The notes under the pieces were generated by a model, which worked only from the letters and a program-made list of their open reading frames with translations, searched no databases and was not told where the DNA came from. From positions 30,503,001 to 30,567,000 of the forward strand of contig CM044877.1 in NCBI GenBank assembly GCA_024500155.1: a stretch of DNA of 64,000 nucleotides, in the 5' to 3' direction. Shown one piece after another: positions 32,478 to 43,318 of the stretch. This DNA is from Chenopodium formosanum. Lineage: Eukaryota > Streptophyta > Magnoliopsida > Caryophyllales > Amaranthaceae. The translations under genes were made by a program, and so were the position numbers. Position 1 is the first letter of the stretch, and each line of letters begins with the position of its first letter.

Positions 32478-35197
32478 ATGTCAAGTTCTACAAAAAAAAA
32501 AAAAAAAAAGGAAAAATGCTCCTGGAAATAGATTAGACCCGGGTTGGGAACATGGAACTGAGGTGGATAAAGCTGCTAAGAAAGTGAGGTGTAATTATTG
32601 TGGTATTGTGCGATCTGGTGGTATCTTCAGGCTAAAACATCACATAGCTGGCACTCACTCTAATGTTGAAGTTTGTTTCCAAGCCCCTGATGAGGTTAAA
32701 GAACAAATTAGAGCGATTTTACATCAAAATGAACTAGAATCATTAAAGAAGAAAAGAAAATATACTGTTATTGGTGATGATGATGAGTACAATCATGAAG
32801 TGAACCAAGAAGGACAAGCTTCTAATCGAAAGGGTAAGGGACCCATGGATACTTTTGTGACTGCAAAGAGGAGTTAAATACAAACAACACTAAATCAAAA
32901 ATATAAAAGAGAAGAAAGGGAAGAAGTATGCCAACAAATAGCAAGGTTTTTTTTTATACTAGTGCCATCTCTTTTAATGCTGTAAATAATCCAGAATTTC
33001 CTTTGATGGTTGAAAAGATTGCTAAATATGGAATTGGATTGAAGCCACCAAGTTATCATGAAATTAGGGTGAAGTGTTTGAACAAGGAAGTAGCTAGTGT
33101 AATGGGTATGCTTGAGGAGTTTAAATCTGAATGGAAGAAAACATGTTGCACTATTATGTCAGATGGATGGAGTGATACAAAAAAAAGATCAATTTGCAAT
33201 TTTTTGGTGAATAGCCCTAAAGGTACTGTTTACTTATCTTCTCTTGACACATCAGATATCTCTAAAACTGCAGATAAAGTGTTTGATATGCTAGATGCTG
33301 TGGTAGAAAAAGTAGGGGAGGAAAACATTGTACAAGTTGTTACAGATAATGCATCAAAAGGCTGTCTGAGAGATGTAAATGGAAAAGAGGACTAAACTTT
33401 TTTGGACACCTTGTGCTACACATTGCATTGATTTGATGCTAGAGGATTTAGATAAGAAAATCAGAGTACATAATGTAACAATTTCAAAAGGTAGGAGGAT
33501 AACCACTTTCATATATTCTCGAACAATGGTGCTCACTTGGCTAAAGGTGTTCACAAAAGAAAGAGAGTTAATAAGGCTGGTGTTACTCGATTTGCAACAT
33601 CTTACTTGACTTTTAGATGTCTAAATGAGGAAAAAGGACCATTGATAGCAATGTTCACGTCTTCTAAGTGGCGAACAAGTAGGTTTGCTAAATCTATGGA
33701 AGGAAAGAAGGTTCAACGTACAGTTTTTGATACTCGTGGGTTTTGGCATGGAGTAATAAGTAATAACATGCATGAAAGCCGCCCTTCCCCTTGTTAAGGT
33801 GCTTAGAATGGTGGACTCAGATGAACCAGCCATGGGATTCATCTATGAAGCAATGGAGCAAGCCAAAATTCAAATCAAGGAAAATTTCAACAATGTGGAA
33901 AGAAAGTAATTTTGATTTAGTTTTGTTTTCTTCTTTTTATTTTACTTATAATTTCAATATTGTAGTATTTGTTTGCATGTTATATATTTTTTTTAGTTAT
34001 ACACCTGTGTTGGATATTGTCGATGAGCAATGGGAGGCTCAACTCCATAGGCCATTGCATGCTGCTGGTTACTATCTGAACCCACAAATTCATTTCAAAC
34101 CAAACTTCAAACCCAATGCAGACGTCAAAATTGGCTTGTATGCTTGTTTACAAAGAATGGTCCATGACCCCGATGAACGAGTAATGATTGATTTGCAACT
34201 TGATTCCTTTCATAATGCACGAGGTTTATTTGGATTGCCTACTGCTGTGATGGCTAGAGATAAAAATTCACCAGGTTCATTCATCAACTTTTTTTTTTTC
34301 CTTTTTTAGTTCTTAATGTTAATGATTTAGTGCTGAGTTTTATATTTTGCATTCTGGTTGTTATATACTTGTACAGCTGATTGGTGGGATTCATATGGAG
34401 ATGAATGCCCAGAACTTAAAAAATTTGCTACTCGGATTTTGAGCTTAACTTGTAGCTCCTCTGGTTGTGAGCGGAATTGGAGTGCATTTGAGATGGTAAG
34501 CTTGCTTATATAACTAAAATAAGAAGTTAATTGTAGCATGGTAATATAAGTAGGCATATAATATATTTTTCCTCTTTTTTCCAATGTTATACGTAGGTGC
34601 ATACAAAGAAGCGAAATCGTTTACACAAAAAAAATGAATGATTTGGTATTTGTTATGTACAATCTCAAACTAAAGCAAAAACAACATAAAGAGCTTCCAA
34701 GTATCAAGCCCCAATTACATTAGATGACATGTCTTCGGATGATGAATGGATTACAGAAATTAAGGAGCCTGTTCTCCCTGAAAATGGAGCATGGTTGAAT
34801 GTCCTTGATAGAGCTTCTAGAAGAGCAGCTAGAGAAGCCTCAAATGTAGTGGGTGAAAACAATGATGATCCATCTCAAAGTAAGTTTTTTTGTGAAAATA
34901 ATAATAATGTGATGTGTTACATTCCTCTAATAGATCTGTAATATGTAATTAGTAACTTTCTTTAATCTATTTCCCGTAGATGTGAATGTTGAGCAACTTG
35001 TAATTAGTGATGACGACGACGACATAGCTGCTTGTGTTGCTTCAAATGAGGTTGATGATTCTAGAAATTTAGAAACAGACTTTGGTGATCTTGATAGGTA
35101 TGTAACGGGAACGGGAACGGGAACAGGAACAGGAACATCCGGAACAGGGAGCTTCGATGATGCCAATGATAAGAATTTTGGTTATAATGAAGAGTAG
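32478..35197 (+). pseudogene. hAT transposase (BED finger, DUF659, C-terminal dimerisation), broken
   Basis: The ATG at 32,478 is followed at once by an A18 run that probably shifted the frame. Then comes a BED zinc finger (VRCNYCGIVRSGGIFRLKHH, 32,578 on). The DUF659 RNase H-like region lies at about 32,900-33,400 (NNPEFPLMVEKIAKYG, IMSDGWSDTKKRSICNF, VVTDNAS). The hAT C-terminal dimerisation part lies at about 34,010-34,640 (DWWDSYGDECPELKKFATRI, SSSGCERNWSAFEMVHTKKR). At least five frame changes and an intron-like gap near 34,275-34,376 break it. The tail has a GGAACG/GGAACA hexamer repeat (35,105-35,140). Confidence 0.85.
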
Positions 35198-35515
35198 TTG
35201 TTGTTAGTTTGTTGATTATTCAGTTTTTTTAGCTGTTATGATGTTTGAACTATGTTTTTCTTATACTATTTGGACTTTGTACGCTTTAAATTATTTGTAA
35301 AATCATCTTAATTATGTAACAACGATTATATATGAACAAAAGTGTGTTTTCTAACAATTATTTTTACTTAAGAAACATGTACTAGGCATAGTTAACCATT
35401 TTGGTTGCTTATTTCCTCAAATTTTGTAGGATCTTACGATTCTACAATCCGATCCTACCGATCCGATCCTACCCCCTCTTATCAATCCAAAGTATGATCC
35501 CGATCCTGACACCTA
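35198..35515 (+). other. hAT 3' untranslated region and right end
   Basis: AT-rich, then a run of GATCC and GATCCTACC words from 35,428, ending GACACCTA at 35,515. Confidence 0.6.
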
Positions 35516-36504
35516 TCGCAACTTTCAGAGTTGCGCTGTGGAAGATTTGTAATTATTCGGAAATTATACGGAAAATATAAAATTGAATCTTACCATAAAG
35601 TCGCACGCAAGACCAATAGTTGCGCTGCACATAGCAGCGCAACTCTATAACTTGCGCTGGGTTGCCGCGCGCAACTTCATCAGTTGCGCACGACACCTGC
35701 TGCGCCAGATTGCTCAAAACCCTAAACCTAATCCTTCTCTATAAATACGAGCTTAAACCGAGTTGAGGCTTCAACGGACAAAAATTAACCTAAAACTCTG
35801 GCAAAATAACTTGTGAACTTGTGCAACCTAGCCCTCTTATCCTAAACACTCACCCTTTCGATACTTTGTTACTATGGTGGAGGTTCCCCAACAAGAAGGT
35901 GTCCATAAGTGTTCTAAACGGAGATCTAGCAAAGAGAAGTGGTCAATTCCTGAGCACTTAGTTAAATCACCTTTATTTTTCTTGTTTAAAAGGACTTTAA
36001 TTAATTAATTAATTAATTAATTAATTAGTGTTGTTTGATCACTTTTAAAATAATTAATTAATCAATTCCACATAATATCTTTCGTTAAATAAAGACTAGA
36101 ATTGAATTAAAAAATTGTTGGTTGATCACCTAAGCCAAGGCGAATCTTGTTTATTTATTGTTCTTTCACGAATATTATTAAATAAGAATAGCGACTTTGC
36201 AATGTGATTCCTACGTGAATTAATGCTTGTAAATAAAATCAACTAACATAGTTTAGGTATCGTGTTGCACATATTGTTTGGTGATGAAGTTTTGTAAAAG
36301 GAAGAGCTAGTAGAGGCCGTACTAGGGCTAGGATGACGATTCCCCTCTAAAAGGAACATTATCTTAGTAACCTCGCTCCCGAACTCATTTCTGGTTTATA
36401 GACCAATTTGGGCATGGGTAAACTTATGATTTGTGCTAATTATTCCATGAACTCCACATGGAAGAAGGGCATGAACGAGGTTTATGAGTTTTTCCTAAAA
36501 CTCA
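35516..36504 (+). repeat. LTR B of the Tat-2 family, with intact 3' end
   Basis: Its first 860 bp repeat 23,886-24,749 with about 95 percent identity; it then continues past TAGACCA to AAAACTCA at 36,504. TATAAATA lies at 35,740-35,747. TTGGCGACTCC (36,505-36,515) follows and fits a Tat-type primer binding site, so this is the end of a 5' LTR in plus orientation. Confidence 0.75.
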
Positions 36505-36684
36505 TTGGCGACTCCTACTTGTTTCTATTAAAAAAGCGTGATGATGTAATCAATTCTAATTCAAGTTCTCCCAAACAGTCATGAATTCAAATCCTACTAC
36601 ACCTTAACAAGTATAAATTCCTAGGCTTTTAAGTGGCTAAGGGATTTTAAGGAGAGTACCCCTTATGATGGAATCACCCTCCTT
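36505..36684 (+). other. Primer binding site and short leader remnant between inverted LTRs
   Basis: TTGGCGACTCC, then about 170 bp without a gene up to the point (about 36,684) where the sequence becomes the inverse of LTR B. The interior of the plus-strand element is otherwise gone. Confidence 0.55.
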
Positions 36685-37843
36685 ACAGGTACTAAGATAA
36701 CGTTCATTTTAGAGGGGAATCGTCATCCTAGACCTAGTACGGCCTCTACTAGCTCTTCCTTTTTTACAATTATATGCAACGCTATACCTAAAACTATGTT
36801 TGTTGGTTTTATTTACAAGCATAATTCACGTAGGAATTACATTGCAAAAGTCGTTATTCTTATTTAATAATATTCGTGAAAGAACAATAAATAAACAAGA
36901 TTCATCTTGGCTTAAATGATCAACAAACAATTAATTAATTCAATTCTAGTCTTTATTTAACGCAAGATACTATGTGGAATTGATTAATTAATTATTTTAA
37001 AGGTGATCAAACAACACTAATTAATTTATTAAAGTCCTTTTAAACAAGAAAAAGAAGGTGATTTATCTAAGTGCTCGGGAATTTACCACTTCTCTTTGCT
37101 AGATCTCCGTTTAGAACACTTATGGATACCTTCTTGTTGGGGAACCTTCACCGTAGTAACAAAGTATCGAAAGGGTGAGGGTTTAGGACAAAAGGTTTAG
37201 GTTGCACAAGTTCACAAGTTATTTCGCCAGAGTTTTAGGTTAATTTTTGTCTGTTTAAGCCTCAGTTTAAGCTCGTATTTATAGGGAATGATTAGGTTTA
37301 AGATTTCGAGCATTCTGCCGCAGCAGGTGTCGCGCGCAACAGATGAAGTTGCGCACGACATCCCAGCGCAAGTTTTAGAGTTACGCTGCTATGTGCAGCG
37401 CAACTTTTTGTCTTGCGCGCGGCTTTATGGTAAGATTCGATTTTATATTTTCCTTATAATTTCTGAATAATTACAAATCTTCCGCAGCACAACTCTGAAA
37501 GTTGCGTAAGGTGTCGCGCACAACTGAAATAGTTGCGCGCGGCAGCCCAGCGCGACTTTGTGAGATGCGCGCGACTTTTTCTTTGGCAGCACTAAGTTTT
37601 AACCTAGGCGCTTCTAAATCTGTCGTTATTAGGGTTTAAGCACGGGCTTAAGCCTAATTATGATCGGTTTTAGTTAATTGGACCTTTGTTTTGGCTTTTT
37701 CTTTAATTTGGGCTAGCCTTTTGTGTTTTGTGGCTTAACCAGTTATCCATACGTATCCGTCACTTTGTTCCAACACGAAGATGACTTTATTTATCGTCAT
37801 TGCACTTCATGTCGAGACAGGAGGCCAAAAGTAGATGTTCACA
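36685..37843 (-). repeat. LTR C: 3' LTR of Tat-2
   Basis: It begins TGTGAACATCTAC at 37,843 after the polypurine tract AAAAGTGGGGGCTAAT. The GTTGCGCGC cluster is at 37,580-37,315 and TATAAATA at 37,283-37,276 (minus). The 3' end is truncated near 36,685, just after ATCTTAGTACC. With LTR B it forms an inverted repeat of about 0.87 kb with a spacer of roughly 0.3 kb. Confidence 0.78.
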
Positions 37844-37859
37844 ATTAGCCCCCACTTTT

Positions 37860-38013
37860 ATCGAGTCTAGAATAAACGATGATCAAAGTAGTCAAGGAAA
37901 TAAATTCGAGACTCATTCTACGAAGTTATCTAAGGATAGAGAATCTTTCAGTAATGTTTATGGATGTCGAAACAATTCTTGGTTCGCTAAGTATTTGAAA
38001 CAAGTAGCTATTA
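37860..38013 (-). other. Tat-2 3' spacer and LINE target site
   Basis: No gene. The last 13-14 bases (ACAAGTAGCTATTA) are duplicated at 42,882-42,895 beyond the LINE. Confidence 0.6.
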
Positions 38014-38093
38014 TTATTAGTTATATTTCTTGAACTAAACTTTTTTCTCTCTCTAGCCGAGACTTTCTCTCTCTAGAATCCTCTTTTTCTGCT

Positions 38094-39086
38094 ATGGCAA
38101 AGAAGAAGACGAAGAAGAATCAACCTAAGGGGGAGGGAAATTCAAAGAACTCTACTTAATCTGAGGAAATTGATGATGCGGATCGTCTACTTGCTCAATC
38201 GAAGAGTAGACCTAGAAATTTTGAGGGTTCTCTCCCGATTAATTTTGGGGAACTTGATAATTTGGAAGAGCTGCTGCTATCACCTGAACAATCAATGCAT
38301 GAATTGATTCAAGGATCTAGAACTAAATCCAAAATCTCTGATTGGTTGAATATGATGAATTCGAGGAAGTATGGAGATAATCGAAGTGGTTCTGAAGCTA
38401 TGCAAAACAGAGTATCTTTTGTGGAGGTACCCATTTCTTCTGAATGCTTGCGTTCGAATAATTCTTTGTTGCAATTGTCTTTAGATGATGTTTATGATGA
38501 AATTGCTTATTGGAATATGAGTATTGTTGCCTTTGTGATTGGGGGTAATCCTTTTGTGAAATCTTTCTCGGGATTTTGTAATCATATGTGGGGGGCTAAG
38601 AACATTGATAAGGCGATTCCTCTTAAGAAAGGGGTATTTCTTGTCAGATTTTTGAATGTTGAATCGAAGGATAAAGCTCTGAATGCTTCCCATGTTCTAT
38701 TTGATAATCGCCCTGTTTTCTTGAAACAATGGGAGGATGGGATGGAAGTGAATTGTGAGGAATTTAGTAGGGTTCCTGTATGGATTCAATTGCCTGAATT
38801 ATCTCTGTAATATTTGGGTAAGAATAGTTTAGAGAAGATCTTAGGTTTGATTAAGAAACCGATTTGTCCTGATAATGCTACCCGATTGAAGGAGAGGGTT
38901 AATTTTGCTCGTTTCATGATTGAAGTGGAGATTAATGGAGAGTTTCCTAATATGATTGAGTTTATTTCTGAGAAAGGTTGCTTGTATCAGCAGAATGTGG
39001 TGTTTGAGTGGAAACCTATCAAATGCTCTGTGTGTAATCAATTGGGTCATGAGGAAGGGAAATGTAAGAAAGTAAGGAAGGCTTAG
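38094..39086 (+). pseudogene. LINE ORF1 (DUF4283-like, zinc knuckle)
   Basis: RNA-binding protein of the LINE. Start MAKKKTKKNQ at 38,094. The middle part (WNMSIVAFVIGGNPFVKSF, GVFLVRFLNVESKDKAL) resembles the DUF4283 domain of plant LINE and gag-like proteins. A CCHC knuckle CSVCNQLGHEEGKC lies near 39,030. In-frame stops at about 38,157 (TAA) and 38,808 (TAA) break an otherwise single frame. Confidence 0.8.
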
Positions 39087-39350
39087 AGACCTAAGCTTTA
39101 GGATGTTCAGCAAAATGAACCTGACAATGGTATGGGTCTAGTTGATATGATCTAGTTGTTGAGAAGGAAATGTCAAAAGTTGATGAGCAAGGTGTATGGA
39201 GGACTGCTACTAGATTGAAGAAAGGGGTTGGGACTTCTAATCTTGGCTCTCCTGTAGTGGTGCGTAATTCTTTCCATGAACTGCAAGCTTTCATTGGTTT
39301 TGGTGAGTTGCATGCTGGTGGCGCTCCCACTCTAGAGCTTGAAGGGGATA

Positions 39351-42300
39351 ATGGATAGAATCCTTACTTGGAATGTGAGAGGTTTAAATGGCCTCTCAAA
39401 GCAGAAGGAGGTGAAAACTTTCTTGGCTCAGAATAAGGTTGGGTTTTGTGGTTTGTTGGAAACTAAAGTTAGATGTGCTAATTTTCCTATGATTCATAAT
39501 CATCTTTTTCAAGGATGGTGTGTGTCTTCTAATTTTTCTCTGATTAAAGGTGGTAGAATATTGATAGCTTGGCTTCCAGATTTATTCCAGGTTCAGATTA
39601 TTGCTTGTCATGCCCAGTTTATGCATGTTAAAGCTAAGAATATTGCTCTTGATTTGGAGTTTCATTGTACTTTTTTGTATGGTATGAATGATGCTAAAGA
39701 TAGAATTGAATTGTGGAATTTGTTGAAGGAAATTAGGAATTCTATGGTTGGTCCTTGGATGATTACAGGGGATTTCAACTGTCCTCTTAATTTTGCTGAT
39801 AGAATTGACCTGGTAAACCTGTTACTCACACTGAATTTGATGATTTTAGAGATTGTGTCAGTGCTTGTGGTTTGAAGGACATTAGGCATGTGGGGTGTCC
39901 TTACACTTGGAATAATAAGCAGAAAGGGGATAATAGAGTTTACTCAAGAGTTGATAGAGTGATGGGTAATGATGATTGGTTTATGACTTGTTCTGAAGCT
40001 TATGTTCATTATCTTTCTGAGATGTTCTTTGATCACTGTCCTAGTTTGATTTACTTAGATAATCAAACAACTACTGGCAAGAGGTCTTTCAAATTTCTTG
40101 ATATGTGGACTTCTCACTCTGCTTATCCTGAAATTGTGAGAGCTGCCTGGAATGATGATGTCACAGGGCTGAGATGTTCAAAGTTGTGAGTAAATTGAAG
40201 AATTTGAAGAAGAAGTTAAAGAATTTGCATAAGAATGAGTTCTCTGATATTGAAGTTCATTTTGCTAAGAGTAAGCAAAATCTGGAAATAGCTCAATTGG
40301 CTGTTTAAGCTAATATTCAGAATATGGAGTTAAGAGAGGTTGAGAGGCAGAAGTTAGATGATTTCTCTTAGATTAGAGATTGCTATTTCTCTATGATATC
40401 TCAGAAGGCAAAGATTAACTAGCTCAAAGTTGGAGATGAAAATACTAAGTATTTTCATGATAACTTTATTAAATTGAAGAAATACAGGAAAAGAGTGATT
40501 GTAGTGAAGGATATGGATAATTCTTGGTGTGATTCTTCTGATAAGATCTCTGAAGCTTTTGTTTCCTATTATAAGATGCTGCTTGGTTCTTATTCTGGGG
40601 ATAGACTTAGTGTGCATTCTGATGTGGTTAGGAGTGGTTATATTCTGAATGAGTCTCAAGCTCAGATGTTGGAAGCTCCTTTCACTAGAACTGATGTCAA
40701 GAGGGCTATGTTCTCTATTCATGGCAATAAGTCTCCTGATCATGATGGGTACAATAATACTTTTTTCAAGAAATCTTGGGGCATTATTGGTGACCAGATT
40801 ATTGATGATATTTGCAATTCTTTGAGAATGGGAAGCTGTTGAAGGAGGTTAATGTTACTGTCCTTACTTTGATCCCTAAAGTTGATTCTCCTAATTTTGT
40901 CACTGATTTTAGACCCATTGCCTGTTGCAGTGTCATCTATAAGTGTATCACTAAGATGATTTGTAGCAGGTTGAAGTTAGTTCTTCCTAATATTGTGTCT
41001 CACAATCAAACTGGGTTTGTAGAAGGTAGACAGATTATTCAGAATATCAGTATTATTCAGGATCTGGTGGCTAGATATGGAAGAAAGAGCTCTCCTAGTG
41101 CTTGTCTTTTGAAGGTTGACATTAGGAAGGCTTATGATTCAGTGAATTGGGATTTTTTGGAAGAGATGTTGGGGGCTTTAAACTTCCCTAAAAAGGTGAT
41201 TAGCTTGATTATGGTTTGTGTTAGAACTCCCTCTTTCACCCTAAGTATTAATAGCAGTTTGTGTGGTTTTTTCAAGGGTAAGAGAGGTTTGAGATAGGGA
41301 GATCCTATGTCTCCTCTTCTTTTTGTGATCTGTATGGAGTATCTCTCTAGGCTTATTAAGATTGTGGGAGAGCAGCCTCAGTTTTAGTTTCACCCTAGGT
41401 GTACAGGTTTAGCTCTAAACCATTTGGTGTTTGCTGATGATTTAGTCATCTTCAGTAAAAGAGAAGATGCTTCAGTTGGGCTTTTTCTTAGAGCTCTTGC
41501 TACTTTTGCAGCTTCTTCTGGCTTAGTTGCTAATGATGGGAAGTCTAATATTTAATTTTGCAACACTGGTCATACTGTTAAGGAGAATATTATTAAGAGT
41601 TCTGGCTTCATGGAAGGAAAGTTGCCTTTCAAGTACCTTGGGGTAAATGTTAGTAATAAAAAGCTTTCTAAGGATGATTGTCAATCTTTGATGACAAAAT
41701 CACTAATAGAATTAGAAGTTGGGGGTGTAGAACTCTCTCTTATGCTGGGAGAGCCCAGCTTGTTAATTCTGTCTTGCTCTCTTTACACATCTACTGGGCT
41801 ACTATTTTTGTTATTCCAACAACTGTTTTGGATGGAGTTGCTGCTATTTGCAGGAATTACCTTTGGGATGGGAAGCCTGTTTATTCCAGAGCTCCTCCTA
41901 TTGCTTGGGATATAGTTTGTAGAAGCAAGAAGCAAGGGGGTTTAGGAATACATGATTGTCATGCTTGGAATGTTGCTGCTATTGGCAAGAATATTTGGAA
42001 TATAGCTCAGAAACAGGATAGTCTCTGGCTTAGATGGGTTAATGGGCTTTATTTGAAGGGCAAAACTTTGAAGCGATTTCAGTGCCCTCAGAATTCTAGC
42101 TGGAATTGGAAGTATGTTTGGAAAATAAAGGATATAATGAAGACTGGGTATAGTGGTGATAGATGGGTGGCTGATGCTAAAGGCTACTCTATTGCTAGTG
42201 GTTATAAATGGTTGAAGCTTCAATATGCAGATGTGGATTGGAGTAGTTGGGTCTAGAATAGGTTGAATATTCCCAGACATCGTTTCATCTGCTGGATGAT

Positions 42301-42740
42301 TAGGTGGAAGAAAATCAGAGTTAGAGCTCACCTTGTTAAGATTGGGGTAATCACTGATGATAAACGCCCTTTATGTGAAAACAGTGCTGAAACTGTTGAG
42401 CATCTTTTTTTCAACTGTCAATATACTAGAGAGTGCTGCATTGAGCTTCAGTCAAGAATTGGTCAGAATGTTACGTTCTCTTCTTTGGAAGATTGCAATA
42501 AGAAGCTGCTGGATATTAAGGGCAGGTTTCAGAGAAGAGTATTTCAGAGTTGCTATGCAGGGTTACTGTATTGCATCTAGTGTCAAAGGAATAAGGCAGT
42601 CTGGGATAAGAGCATTATGAAGCCTGAGAAGCTGATTCAGAACTTATGTAGAGACATTTATCATAGAATTACTCAAGTAATGCCTGCTAAAATAGCAGAA
42701 AGAAAATTGAGTGGTTCAATGCCTTGTATTGGTTGTAGTT
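39351..42740 (+). pseudogene. LINE ORF2 (endonuclease, reverse transcriptase, zf-RVT)
   Basis: It starts MDRILTWNVRGLNG (39,351). The endonuclease domain shows WMITGDFNCPL (near 39,755) and, after a frameshift near 39,815, SRVDRVMGNDDW and FFDHCPSLI. RT blocks: DFRPIACCSVIYKCITKMI, GFVEGRQI, LLKVDIRKAYDSVNWDFL, GDPMSPLLF, and FADDLVIFSK (near 41,440). The zf-RVT part near 42,265-42,450 has PRHRFICWMIRWKKI, CENSAETVEHLFFNC. At least six stops or frame changes. Confidence 0.88.
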
Positions 42741-42895
42741 GGGGTGCTTTGCCTGTTTGCTGGGTGTATGGGGTGTGGTGTTCCTGCTTTTTTCTCTTGT
42801 TTTGTTGGCCTTAGGGTCTGTAATGTTGTTTGGTGTTGAGCTATTAATATAATTTTTTACCTTTTTCAAAAAAAAAAAAAAACAAGTAGCTATTA

Positions 42896-43318
42896 AGGCT
42901 AGAAAAAGTCCTTCAATTCCTAATCTTAACGCGCTAAAGAATCTAGATTGATCCCTTGCAATTGTAGAACGCTCTTAAAAGTAAAAGTATTCTGGATGAT
43001 GTCAGGTCATGAGAAGAGATCGGTTTTAAAAGAATAAAAGAGGAGGATTTCCTCTCAATCGTGTCATCGTTGGTCTAAAGTCCCTCGATATGTCATTGAA
43101 ACTTTAGCCTGACTTTAACAAAGTAAAAGATGAAAAAGGGGTTTTTGGTATTCAAGCCAAAATGGTTTGGTATTCGAACCAGGTCCGGTATTCGAGCCGG
43201 AAGTCCACAAGATAGAAATACATGTCTCAAGACTGGAGGCATATATCCAAATTCAGTGAGAGGGAAGAAAGTAAGCAACTCTTTGATCAATTTTGTCCAC
43301 AAGATGAGTACACGTACC
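42896..43318 (-). other. Tat-2 3' spacer
   Basis: No gene. GGTATTC(A/G)A(G/A)CC occurs three times at 43,146-43,200 with an 18-22 bp period. Confidence 0.5.

Larger units (their letters stand above)
24750..35515 (+). mobile_element. hAT transposon with a nested MULE
   Basis: The left end TAGTTGTTAGAATCGCGATC and the inverted right end TAGGTGTCAGGATCGGGATC form imperfect terminal inverted repeats. GATCC-containing words crowd both subterminal regions (24,760-24,905 and 35,425-35,508), as expected for hAT transposase binding sites. Without the MULE (24,987-31,736) it is about 4.0 kb. The flanks are not an 8-bp duplication: the left flank is Tat-2 LTR position ..TAGACCA, and the right flank is an earlier position of the same LTR (TCGCAACTTTC). 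Confidence 0.75.
38014..42881 (+). mobile_element. LINE (plant L1 type), near full length
   Basis: It is bounded by the target duplication ACAAGTAGCTATTA (38,000-38,013 and 42,882-42,895) and ends in a poly(A) of about 15. It contains ORF1 (38,094-39,086) and ORF2 (39,351 to about 42,740). Both have nonsense codons or frameshifts, so it is dead, but its 4.87-kb length and clean duplication make it the best-preserved insertion in this part. Confidence 0.9.
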
